From positions 2,294,001 to 2,358,000 of the forward strand of contig NZ_JBEPOK010000001.1 of assembly GCF_040546765.1 (NCBI RefSeq): a stretch of DNA of 64,000 bases, in the 5' to 3' direction. Positions 1 through 7,906 of this stretch are shown one piece after another (the first letter of the stretch is position 1; every line of letters starts with the position of its first letter). The stretch comes from Arthrobacter sp. OAP107. GTDB lineage: Bacteria; Actinomycetota; Actinomycetes; Actinomycetales; Micrococcaceae. Both the position numbers and the translations under genes were made by a program. The notes under the pieces are model-generated. The model did not search any database, was not told the origin of the DNA, and saw only the letters and a list, made by a program, of their open reading frames with translations.

Positions 1-1
1 C

Positions 2-157
2 GCCGTTGCGGTGGCCACCGCCCTGCACAAGGCGTTCCCCGACCTGCTGGTCCGCCGCGTCCGGAAGCTCCCGCAGCAGCCGGCCACGCAGCAGGCTGCC
101 AGGCCGGAGGCAACAACGCCGGAAGCCACGGAGCCGAAAGCAACCACCCAGCAGTGA
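2..157 (+). CDS. bioY: BioY C-terminus (partial), biotin ECF transporter S component
   Basis: The reading frame is open from the window edge and ends in TGA at 155-157, so only the last 51 residues are present. They begin AVAVATALHKAFPDLLVRR and run into a low-complexity Pro/Gln/Thr tail. The stop overlaps the GTG start of the ATPase gene, which shows translational coupling. BioY is the membrane biotin-binding subunit of ECF transporters. The call rests mainly on the following bioM and bioN genes, because the membrane part lies outside the window. Confidence 0.65.
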   Translation, partial: AVAVATALHKAFPDLLVRRVRKLPQQPATQQAARPEATTPEATEPKATTQQ

Positions 158-879
158 GCACCGTCTCCCTCAGGAACGCAGGGGTCAGCGTGGCCGTGGA
201 CGGCCGCCCTGACCCCAAAGTCCTGCTGCAGGACCTCTCGCTGGAGCTCACCGAGCAGCGGATCGGTGTGATCGGTGCCAACGGTTCCGGCAAGTCCACC
301 CTGCTCCGCCTTCTCAACGGACTCGTGGCCCCCACCGAAGGGACCGTGACGGTCAACGGCGCCGACACCCTCCGCAACGTAAGCGCCGTGCGCCGGCAGG
401 TGGGCTTCGTGTTCACCGATCCCCTTTCCCAGCTGGTCATGCCCACCGGCCGCGAGGACGTGGAACTCTCGCTCCGGCGCTCGGTGCGGAATGGCAGGGA
501 GCGCCGGGAGCAGGCCACCGCCGCGCTGGACCGCTTCGGGCTCCTGCCGCTGGCTGACCAGAGCATCTACGAACTCTCCGGCGGCGAACGGCAGCTCCTG
601 GCACTGGCATCCGTGCTGGCGGTGGAACCTGGAATCCTGGTGCTGGACGAGCCCTCCACGCTCCTGGACCTCCGGAACCGCGAACTGCTGCGCCGCACTC
701 TCGCCGGGCTGAGCCAGCAGATCGTCATGTCCACCCATGACCTGGAGCTGGCGCTGGACATGGACCGGGTTTTGGTGGTCGAAGCCGGACGGATAGCGTA
801 CGACGGCGCTGCTGCCGCCGCCGTCGAGCATTACCGCTCGCTTTCCGCGCGGAGCCTGTCAGGCGGGGACTTCCGGTGA
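154..879 (+). CDS. bioM: Biotin ECF transporter ATPase (BioM/EcfA)
   Basis: A 241-residue ABC ATPase that powers biotin uptake from the cytoplasmic side. The Walker A motif GANGSGKST is at residues 41-49, the signature LSGGERQ near 141-147, Walker B ILVLDEP near 161-167, and a switch histidine in MSTHD near 190. The GTG start lies within the bioY stop, and the end overlaps bioN by 4 bp, so the three genes form a tight operon. Its short length and the EcfT-type partner downstream fit a BioM-type ATPase. A different ECF substrate cannot be strictly excluded without the full BioY. Confidence 0.85.
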   Translation: MSTVSLRNAGVSVAVDGRPDPKVLLQDLSLELTEQRIGVIGANGSGKSTLLRLLNGLVAPTEGTVTVNGADTLRNVSAVRRQVGFVFTDPLSQLVMPTGREDVELSLRRSVRNGRERREQATAALDRFGLLPLADQSIYELSGGERQLLALASVLAVEPGILVLDEPSTLLDLRNRELLRRTLAGLSQQIVMSTHDLELALDMDRVLVVEAGRIAYDGAAAAAVEHYRSLSARSLSGGDFR

Positions 880-1499
880 GGGGCCACGGCTTCCTGCTCG
901 CCAACTACGTGCCCGGCACGTCACTGATCCACCGCATGCCGCTGTGGCTGAAGTTCCTGCTGGTCCTGGCCTGCGGAATGGCCTCGTTCCTGATAGTCGA
1001 CTGGCGGCTGGCCGCCGGAGCCCTCGGCGTGATGTGCGCGCTGTTCCTGCTCAGTGGCGCCGGGGCCGTGCGCCTTTTCCGCGCGGTGCGGCCGCTGCTG
1101 CCGATCCTGCTGGTCATCGGCGCGTTCCAGTGGTGGCAGCTGGGCGGGTCCGTTGCCGCGCGGATCGTCCTGAACATCCTGCTGTGCGTCGTGGCAGCGT
1201 CCCTGCTGACCGCCACCACGCCGCTGCACCGGCTGCTCGACGGCGTGGTGTCCCTCGCCCGCCCGTTCCGGCGCTTCGGTGCGGACCCCGAGCGCTTCGC
1301 CCTGACCATCGCCATCATGCTGCGGAGCATTCCCTTTATCGCCGGGGCCTTCGCCGACGTCCGGGACTCGGCGCGCGCCCGCGGACTGGAACGTAACCCG
1401 CGAGCACTCGTCCTGCCGGTATTCATCACCACTGTCGCCTACGCCCGCCATACCGGCGAGGCGCTGGCTGCGCGCGGACTGGGTGAGCCGGAGGACTGA
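876..1499 (+). CDS. bioN: Biotin ECF transporter transmembrane component (BioN/EcfT)
   Basis: A 207-residue membrane protein with about five hydrophobic segments, between residues 20 and 165. It carries the coupling-helix Ala-Arg-Gly signature of EcfT proteins in DSARARGLERNP, and a second ARG near the C-terminus. It starts GTG, overlapping bioM by 4 bp. It links the ATPase to BioY. It is followed by a 20-bp gap and the convergent LacI-type gene. Confidence 0.83.
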   Translation: MRGHGFLLANYVPGTSLIHRMPLWLKFLLVLACGMASFLIVDWRLAAGALGVMCALFLLSGAGAVRLFRAVRPLLPILLVIGAFQWWQLGGSVAARIVLNILLCVVAASLLTATTPLHRLLDGVVSLARPFRRFGADPERFALTIAIMLRSIPFIAGAFADVRDSARARGLERNPRALVLPVFITTVAYARHTGEALAARGLGEPED

Positions 1500-1519
1500 G
1501 CGAGCCACAGTCGCCCGTC

Positions 1520-2557
1520 TCAACTGGCCGCCGTCGACCGCTTCTTCCCTGCCGGCCCCGTTGACTGCCCTTCCTCGAAACGGCAGATCACGACGGCTTG
1601 GCGCATGGGACCGCCCGGTTCCTCGAGCTGATCCACCAGCGTCTCCACACCCATCCGTCCCAGCTCGGTGCTGGGCAGGGTGAGGACAGTCAGCCGCGGA
1701 TCCGTCGTGGCCGCCACATCGGGCGTCGAGCCGATCAGCAGGACTGACATGTCGCCGGGAACGTCGATGCCGTGCTTGTCCAGGCCGTTGATGAAGCCGA
1801 AGGACGCGTTGTCGTTCATGAGGATCACGGCCGTCGTGTCCGGGGCGGTCCTGAGCAGCCTTTCAGCAGCTCCCTGACCGGAGATCGGCGATTCCTCGCA
1901 CGAGATGTGGACCGATTCCAGCCCTCGGCGGTCCACTTCCGCGGCGAAGGCCGCCCGGCTGCGCACGACGGGGCCGTAACCGTTCAGGGCATGCTCGGCC
2001 CCGCCGCTGTCAACGAAGCAGAGCCGGCGGTGGCCCAGTCCTTCCAGATAGGAGACGGCCTCGATCATAGAATTCTCGAAGTCGACGTCCACGTACGGCA
2101 GGTCTTCCGGATGCCGCGTCCGTCCGATCAGTGCGAACGGCAGCGTGGATCCCTGTAGCCGCTCCACGCGTGCATCGTCCAGCTGCACCTCCATGAGCAG
2201 AACGCCGTCGATGAAGCCGCTGGAAATGAGCTCCTCAACCTGTTCGGCGTCGTTGCTGATGGGCCACAGCACCAGGTTGTAGCCGAGGTCCTTCGCCGTC
2301 TGCGTGGCGCTGGTGAAGAACTTCACGGCGGTCTCGCTGAGCCTCCGCTGCAGCGCCGGGTATAGCAGGGCAATGATCCGGGTGCGCTTGCTGGCCAGCG
2401 CGCGGCCGAGGGCGTTCCGGCGGTAGCCGAGCTGCAGCATGGCCTCCTCAACCCGGGCCCGGGTGGCGGGAGCAACCGGCTTCGTGTCGTTGATAACGAA
2501 CGACACCGTGGCGATCGAGACGTCCGCCAGCTTCGCAACGTCTCTCATGGTGGGCAC
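1520..2557 (-). CDS. LacI-family transcriptional repressor
   Basis: 345 residues. The N-terminal helix-turn-helix begins MPTMRDVAKLADVSIATVSF, followed by the hinge helix and a periplasmic-binding-protein-like effector domain (residues about 60-330). The start may instead be the second Met, three residues in. It is divergent from the sugar oxidoreductase/ABC operon, and two LacI-type near-palindromes sit between the two genes. It is therefore the likely local repressor, with a sugar or sugar derivative as inducer. The ligand cannot be read from the sequence. Confidence 0.88.
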   Translation of the reverse strand: MPTMRDVAKLADVSIATVSFVINDTKPVAPATRARVEEAMLQLGYRRNALGRALASKRTRIIALLYPALQRRLSETAVKFFTSATQTAKDLGYNLVLWPISNDAEQVEELISSGFIDGVLLMEVQLDDARVERLQGSTLPFALIGRTRHPEDLPYVDVDFENSMIEAVSYLEGLGHRRLCFVDSGGAEHALNGYGPVVRSRAAFAAEVDRRGLESVHISCEESPISGQGAAERLLRTAPDTTAVILMNDNASFGFINGLDKHGIDVPGDMSVLLIGSTPDVAATTDPRLTVLTLPSTELGRMGVETLVDQLEEPGGPMRQAVVICRFEEGQSTGPAGKKRSTAAS

Positions 2558-2600
2558 AGAACGCCTCTTTCAGGACTCGGGGGGAACAGGACAGGCCTCC

Positions 2601-2616
2601 AGTAAACCGGTTAACT
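2601..2616. promoter_or_regulatory. Candidate LacI-type operator 1
   Basis: AGTAAACCGGTTAACT is a 16-bp near-palindrome with the central CG typical of LacI-family operators and a single mismatched pair. It lies 44 bp upstream of the repressor start and close to a TTGACA hexamer at 2623-2628. It resembles the second site at 2702-2719. Confidence 0.6.
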
Positions 2617-2701
2617 TTTTCCTTGACAACCCCTCACCCCGGCATGCACAGTTGTTTCGACATCCCCCAACACATTGAACCGTGACAGGACTTTGGCTCT
2701 T

Positions 2702-2719
2702 GAGTTAACCGCTTAACTC
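2702..2719. promoter_or_regulatory. Candidate LacI-type operator 2
   Basis: GAGTTAACCGCTTAACTC is an 18-bp near-palindrome, imperfect only in the centre. It sits 38 bp upstream of the oxidoreductase start. It shares the GTTAACCG half with operator 1, so the two sites probably bind the same repressor and control both divergent transcripts. Confidence 0.6.
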
Positions 2720-2757
2720 CTCTGGTCCCACCCGGCCTACCCTTCGACAGGAGGACG

Positions 2758-3774
2758 ATGACGTCCACGACAGCAGAACCCGGGAAGCTTCGGATAGCAC
2801 TCATCGGCTATTCGTTCATGGGTTCCATCCACGCCCAGGCCTGGACCGCGGCACCACGGTTTTTCGACCTCGGCGTTGTGCCCGTCCTCGCCGCAGTCTG
2901 CGGCCGGGACAAGGAAGCGGCCCGATCTTTTGCGGATAAGTTTGGCATCGGCCGGGTGGAGACCGACTGGCGGACTCTGGTGAACGACCCGGATATCGAC
3001 GCCGTCGACATCTGCGTTCCCGGAAACCTGCACGCCGAGATTGCCATCGCCGCTCTCCAGGCCGGCAAGCATGTCCTCTGCGAAAAGCCCCTCGCCAACA
3101 CGCTGGCGGAGGCCGAGAAGATGACCCTGGCCGCGGAGGAAGCCAAGACCCACGGGGCGCTGGCCATGGTCGGCTTCAGCTACCGGCAGACCCCTGCCCT
3201 CGCCTACGCCCGGGAACTGACCGAAACCTTCGTCAAGACCAGGCCGCTCGCCGGCGCGTCTTCCGGCCTGCAGGCGCAACCCGGGCTCGAAGGGCACGGC
3301 GGCACCAAGGGTGGGCTGGGCACGGTAACCGTGGGTGATGCCGCCGTCGTCATCGGCCGGACCGTCGAAGGCGCCCTGGCCACGTTCGAGGCGACCCGCT
3401 TCGCCACAGGCCGCAAGAACGCCGTCCGGCTTGAAGTCAACGGCTCGCTCGGCTCCGTGGCGTTCGACTTCGAAGAACTGAACGAGCTCTGGTTCCATGA
3501 CCACACCGACCCTGCCGAGTCGGCGGGCTTCCGCCGGATCCTCGTCACCGAGCCCAATCACCCGTATACCGGAGCGTGGTGGCCGCCCGGACACGGGCTC
3601 GGGTACGACCACGTCTTCGTCCACCAGGCTGCCGACTTCGCCCGGTGCATTGCCCGCGGCGAACAGCCAGAGCCATCATTCGCGGAGGGGCTGCAGATCC
3701 AGCGCCTCCTCGACGCCGCCGAAACCAGCGCCGCCAACAACGCCCAATGGCAGGACGTAACTGCCGGCGCGTAG
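2758..3774 (+). CDS. Gfo/Idh/MocA oxidoreductase with internal deletion, probably inactive
   Basis: 338 residues, started at ATG after AGGAGG. The N-terminal Rossmann domain is intact (LIGYSFMGSIHA near residues 15-26, LCEKPLA near 107-113). After FSYRQTPALAYAREL (residues 140-154) the protein jumps to TETFVKTRPLA. Relatives that I recall are about 390 residues and carry an intervening stretch of roughly 50-60 residues with the catalytic D-x-G-x-H motif; here it is absent and no stop or frameshift is present. The reading is an in-frame deletion near position 3217 that removes the active site. First gene of the sugar operon. Confidence 0.75.
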   Translation: MTSTTAEPGKLRIALIGYSFMGSIHAQAWTAAPRFFDLGVVPVLAAVCGRDKEAARSFADKFGIGRVETDWRTLVNDPDIDAVDICVPGNLHAEIAIAALQAGKHVLCEKPLANTLAEAEKMTLAAEEAKTHGALAMVGFSYRQTPALAYARELTETFVKTRPLAGASSGLQAQPGLEGHGGTKGGLGTVTVGDAAVVIGRTVEGALATFEATRFATGRKNAVRLEVNGSLGSVAFDFEELNELWFHDHTDPAESAGFRRILVTEPNHPYTGAWWPPGHGLGYDHVFVHQAADFARCIARGEQPEPSFAEGLQIQRLLDAAETSAANNAQWQDVTAGA

Positions 3775-3790
3775 CCGCCGTCGTTCCCGT

Positions 3791-3818
3791 CACCGCAAAG
3801 CACGCACCGCAAAGCACG
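3791..3818. repeat. 14-bp tandem repeat in leader of binding-protein gene
   Basis: The unit CACCGCAAAGCACG occurs twice head to tail, followed by a degraded third copy ending near 3831. It lies in the 210-bp A/C-rich gap between the oxidoreductase and the lipoprotein gene. No other signal was recognised in this gap apart from the ribosome binding site (AAAGGAG) before 3985. Confidence 0.6.
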
Positions 3819-3984
3819 CACCGTAACGCACCCACCGGAACCAACACCCGAGCCAAGCACCAAACGCCAACCGCAGCGGCCGCAGGCCGCCCGGCCGATC
3901 CATTGCGCCCCAAATAACCGAACACCGGAACCACCGAACAACCCAAACCAGCGAAACAACCACAGCACGGCAAAGGAGCCCCCC

Positions 3985-5208
3985 ATGAAGAAAGCATCAC
4001 TCACCTGCCTGATGGCCATGGCCGCCATCGCACCCCTCGCCCTCACCGCCTGTGGCGGGGGCAGCAGCCAGGCGTCCGCCAACGAGAAGGTCGACTCGCT
4101 CACTGTCCTGGACTACTACAACAACGAACCTGACAAGACCCACATCCAGGGTGCGCTGGACAAGTGCGCCGCGCAGCTGGGCGTGACACTCAAGCGTGAG
4201 ACTGTCCCCGGCAAGGACCTCATCCAGAAGGTTCTTCAGCGGTCGAGCTCGCGGACCCTGCCGGACGTACTGATGCTGGACAACCCGGATGTGCAGGAGA
4301 TCGCGGCAACCGGCGGGCTGGCCCCGCTGAACGACTTCGGCGTGGACACCTCCGGGTTTGCGCAGGGCATGCTGGACGCCGCCACCTATGAGGGCAAGGT
4401 CTACGGCCTGGCGCCCACGGCCAACACGCTGGGCCTGTTCTACAACAAGGAGATGCTCGCCGCGGCCGGCATCCAGCCGCCCAAGACCTGGGATGAGCTC
4501 AAGGCGGCGGCGGCGAAACTCACAACCGGCGACCGCTATGGCCTGGCGTTCTCCGCGATCGCCACCTACGAGGGCAGCTGGCAGTTCCTGCCGTTCATGT
4601 GGACCAACGGCGGTGAGGAAACGGACCTGAAGAGCCCGAAGGTGGCTGAGGCGCTGGGCTTCATTGACGGCCTGGTGTCCTCAGGCTCCGCGTCCAAGAG
4701 CGTGGTGAACTGGAGCCAGGCGGACGTGCGCGACCAGTTCGCAGCCGGCAAGGCCGCCATGATGATCAACGGACCGTGGCAGATCCCGTCCCTGGCCAAG
4801 ACGCCGGACATCAAGTGGGCGGCTGTCCAGGTCCCGGTCAACGCGCAGGGGCAGACTCCGGTGGCGCCGCTGGGCGGTGAGGTCTGGACCGTGCCGCAGA
4901 CCGGCAATAAGGCCAAGCAGGCCAAGTCCGCCCAGCTGGTGCAGTGCATCAGCAGTGACGAGAACCAGCTGGCCCTGGCCAAGGAACGCTTTACCGTACC
5001 CACCAAGACCGCGCTCGCCGGTGAGTACGTGAAGGCCGTTCCGGAAATGGCAGCGTTCACGGAGCAGGTGGCCCACGCGCAGTCCCGGACCGGCAAGCTC
5101 GGCAAGGAATGGCCCAAGACGGCGACGGTCATGTACACGGCGATCCAGCTGGCGCTGACCGACCAGGCGTCCCCGCAGGAGGCCTTCAGCAAGGCTGAAG
5201 GGAAGTAG
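3985..5208 (+). CDS. Extracellular sugar-binding lipoprotein (ABC importer)
   Basis: 407 residues. A lipoprotein signal peptide (MKKAS, hydrophobic core, lipobox LTAC with Cys23) is followed by a family-1 extracellular solute-binding fold. Recognisable segments are GLFYNKEMLAAAGI with PKTWDEL near residues 150-170 and the FAAGKAAMMINGPW block near 250. It delivers a carbohydrate to the two permeases encoded immediately downstream. The substrate is not evident; the ThuA/ThuB-like neighbours suggest a disaccharide or polyol such as trehalose, but this is inference. Confidence 0.9.
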   Translation: MKKASLTCLMAMAAIAPLALTACGGGSSQASANEKVDSLTVLDYYNNEPDKTHIQGALDKCAAQLGVTLKRETVPGKDLIQKVLQRSSSRTLPDVLMLDNPDVQEIAATGGLAPLNDFGVDTSGFAQGMLDAATYEGKVYGLAPTANTLGLFYNKEMLAAAGIQPPKTWDELKAAAAKLTTGDRYGLAFSAIATYEGSWQFLPFMWTNGGEETDLKSPKVAEALGFIDGLVSSGSASKSVVNWSQADVRDQFAAGKAAMMINGPWQIPSLAKTPDIKWAAVQVPVNAQGQTPVAPLGGEVWTVPQTGNKAKQAKSAQLVQCISSDENQLALAKERFTVPTKTALAGEYVKAVPEMAAFTEQVAHAQSRTGKLGKEWPKTATVMYTAIQLALTDQASPQEAFSKAEGK

Positions 5209-5258
5209 CCCGGGATGACGCAAAGAACCAGCACTCATCGCGGAAAGGAGCCAGCGCC

Positions 5259-6227
5259 ATGCCGACACTGACCACCAGCCCGGCGCCGGGAGGCCTCTCG
5301 CCCGCCGCCCCGGTCACGCCAGAACGGGAAGGACGACGGCGGGGCTCCCGCCGGGAGCGCCTGGTCCAGGCACTCTTCCTGGCACCGGCCGCGCTCTTCC
5401 TCCTGCTGTTCTTCGGCTACCCCGTGGTGAAGAACGTTGCCATGAGCCTGCAGGAGTACACCACCCGGACCTTCTTCACCGGAGAAGCGCCCTGGGTTGG
5501 CCGGGCGAACTATGCCACGGCCGTCGGGAGCAGCCTTTTCGCCCCTGCCATGCTCAATACGGCACTGTTCACGCTCGGCTCGATCGCCGGCCAGTTTGTG
5601 ATCGGCCTGGCCCTGGCCAGCTTCTTCAAGCGGCGGTTCCCGCTGAGCGGCTTCCTGCGTTCGATGCTGCTGCTCCCGTGGCTGCTGCCGCTGATCGTCT
5701 CGAGTGCCACGTGGCGCTCGATCCTCGACCAGGACAGCGGCATCCTCAACGCATTCCTGCGGAACCTCGGCGTCATCCAGGAACCTGTCCCCTGGCTGAC
5801 CAGCCCATCAGTGGCGCTGCTGGCTGTGGTCCTGGTCAACGTCTGGGTGGGCATTCCCTTCAACGTCACCCTGCTCTACGGAGGGCTCCAGGAGATTCCC
5901 GAGGAGCTGTACGAGGCGGGCGCGGTTGACGGTGCCACGGGCTGGAAGGCGTTCTGGCACATCACCTGGCCCAACCTGCGGCCGGTGGTCAGCGTGGTGC
6001 TGGTGCTCGGCGTCGTCTACACGCTCAAGGTCCTGGACATCATTCTCGGCCTGACCAACGGCGGACCGGCGAACGCCACGCAGACCCTGGCCGTGCGCTC
6101 CTACCAGGAGTCGTTCGTGAACTTCCAGTTCGGCGTTGGCGCTGCCTTCAGCAACATCCTGATCCTGATTTCACTGGTGTTCGCGGTGGTCTACCTCCGC
6201 ATGAACCGCCGTGCGGTCGACGAATAA
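5259..6227 (+). CDS. Sugar ABC transporter permease (MalF type)
   Basis: 322 residues with six predicted membrane segments between about residues 40 and 315. It has the EAA loop EAGAVDGATGWKAFWHITWP near 215-235 that contacts the ATPase. A strong ribosome site GGAAAGGAG precedes the ATG. It is 10 bp upstream of the partner permease. No ATPase gene is found in the operon. Confidence 0.92.
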   Translation: MPTLTTSPAPGGLSPAAPVTPEREGRRRGSRRERLVQALFLAPAALFLLLFFGYPVVKNVAMSLQEYTTRTFFTGEAPWVGRANYATAVGSSLFAPAMLNTALFTLGSIAGQFVIGLALASFFKRRFPLSGFLRSMLLLPWLLPLIVSSATWRSILDQDSGILNAFLRNLGVIQEPVPWLTSPSVALLAVVLVNVWVGIPFNVTLLYGGLQEIPEELYEAGAVDGATGWKAFWHITWPNLRPVVSVVLVLGVVYTLKVLDIILGLTNGGPANATQTLAVRSYQESFVNFQFGVGAAFSNILILISLVFAVVYLRMNRRAVDE

Positions 6228-6237
6228 GAGGACCACC

Positions 6238-7104
6238 ATGACAACCCTGGAAATAACGACGGCTGGCTCCGCGCCGGCCGCGCCGCGGCCGCGGAAGGCC
6301 AACAGGCCCAAGCTGGGGCACACCGCCGTCGGACTTCTGCTCCTCGCGGTGATGCTGTTCCCGGTGTACTGGATGGTCAACGCGTCCCTGCAGCCATCCG
6401 GCAACACCCTCACCGCGGACTTCCTGCCGCTGAACCCCAGTTTTGAGGGCTATGAGAAGGCGATCGCACAGCAGGGCCCGAACCTGCTCACCAGCCTGGT
6501 CATCTCGCTCGGCACAGTGGTGTTCAGCCTGGCCGTAGCGGCCCCCGCCGCGTACATGCTGGCGCAGTTCCGGTTCCGCTGGATCAACGCCGCGCTGCTG
6601 GCGATCCTCATTTCGCAGATGATCCCCGGCATCGTGATCGCCAACGCCCTCTACGCGGCCTACAACGATCTCGGCCTGCTCAACTCCATCCCGGGGCTGA
6701 TCCTGGCCGACTCGACCCACGCCATCCCCTTCGTGATCCTGATCATGCGGGCGTTCATGATGCGGATCCCGCCCAGCATTGTGGAGGCGGCGAGGGTGGA
6801 CGGCGCCGGGCTGGTGCGGGCGTTCGTCTCGATCGTGCTGCCCATCAGCCGCAACTCGCTCATCACGGCGGGCCTGTTCGCTTTCCTGTTCTCCTGGAGC
6901 GACTTCCTGTTCGCCCTGACGCTGACCACCACCGAGGACGTGCGGCCCGTGACGCTGGGCATCTACCAGTACCTGGGCACCCAGGTGTCCAACTGGAGTG
7001 CCGTGATGGCGACGGCGGTGCTGTCCTCGCTGCCGGCCGTCGTGCTGCTGGTCCTGGCGCAGAAATACATCGCGGCCGGGGCCACCGGCGGCGCCGTCAA
7101 ATAG
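6238..7104 (+). CDS. Sugar ABC transporter permease (MalG type)
   Basis: 288 residues. The start at 6238 is chosen because AAGAGGACC precedes it; an in-frame ATG at 6211 lies inside the previous gene. Six membrane segments, and the EAA loop VEAARVDGAGLVRAFVSIVL near 180-200. It forms the heterodimeric channel with the preceding permease. The family normally uses a MalK/MsiK ATPase, which must be encoded elsewhere. Confidence 0.92.
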   Translation: MTTLEITTAGSAPAAPRPRKANRPKLGHTAVGLLLLAVMLFPVYWMVNASLQPSGNTLTADFLPLNPSFEGYEKAIAQQGPNLLTSLVISLGTVVFSLAVAAPAAYMLAQFRFRWINAALLAILISQMIPGIVIANALYAAYNDLGLLNSIPGLILADSTHAIPFVILIMRAFMMRIPPSIVEAARVDGAGLVRAFVSIVLPISRNSLITAGLFAFLFSWSDFLFALTLTTTEDVRPVTLGIYQYLGTQVSNWSAVMATAVLSSLPAVVLLVLAQKYIAAGATGGAVK

Positions 7105-7126
7105 CCTTCAACCTAAGGAACCCTTC

Positions 7127-7906
7127 ATGATTGAGAACCACACTCCCCTGCGCGTCACCGTATGGGGCGAAAACCGCCACGAACAGCACCAGCCGCACGT
7201 GGCCGAGATCTACCCGGACGGCATGCACAACACCATCCGCGAGGGCATCGAGGAGAACCTCGGCAAGCGGGCAGAGGTGGCGACCGTGACCCTGGACGAC
7301 CCAGAGCACGGCCTGACCGAGGAAAAGCTGCGGAACACGGACGTCCTGGTCTGGTGGGGCCACGCCGCGCACGCCGAGGTGGCGGACGAGGTGGTGGACC
7401 GGGTCCACCGGCACGTGCTGGCCGGGATGGGCCTGGTGGTGCTCCACTCCGGGCACTGGTCCAAGATCTTCGGCAAGCTCATGGGCACCACCTGCACGCT
7501 GCGCTGGCGCTCCGAACGGGACCGCGAGATTGTCTGGACGGTGGATCCGACGCACCCGATCGCGCAGGGCGTGCCGCACCCTTTCATCATTCCGGAGCAG
7601 GAGATGTACGGCGAGCATTTCGACATCCCGGCACCGGACGAGTTGATCTTCCTGAGCACCTTCTCCGGCGGCGAGGTGTTCCGCAGCGGCTGCACGTTCA
7701 GGCGGGGCTACGGCAAGATCTTCTTCTTCAGCCCCGGCGACCAGGACTACCCGGTCTACTACCACAAGGACGTGCGCAGGGTCATCGCCAACGGCGTGGA
7801 ATGGGCCCGCACCGTCCGGCCCGAGCGCACCGACCCGGTCCTGCTGCGGTACGAGACCGAGGCGTTCTACACCGGCCACAGCTACGAGGGGGCGATGGCG
7901 AATTGA
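7127..7906 (+). CDS. ThuA-like trehalose utilization protein
   Basis: 259 residues of the ThuA glutamine-amidotransferase-like family. It has the family's conserved stretches VTVWGENRHE at the N-terminus, VWWGHAAHAEV near 68-78, VVLHSGHWSKIF near 104-115 and PEQEMYGEHFDIP near 155-167. In rhizobia ThuA works with the Gfo/Idh protein ThuB in trehalose or related disaccharide catabolism; the same gene pair occurs here. Its stop overlaps the next start (TTGA), so the two are co-translated. Confidence 0.87.
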   Translation: MIENHTPLRVTVWGENRHEQHQPHVAEIYPDGMHNTIREGIEENLGKRAEVATVTLDDPEHGLTEEKLRNTDVLVWWGHAAHAEVADEVVDRVHRHVLAGMGLVVLHSGHWSKIFGKLMGTTCTLRWRSERDREIVWTVDPTHPIAQGVPHPFIIPEQEMYGEHFDIPAPDELIFLSTFSGGEVFRSGCTFRRGYGKIFFFSPGDQDYPVYYHKDVRRVIANGVEWARTVRPERTDPVLLRYETEAFYTGHSYEGAMAN

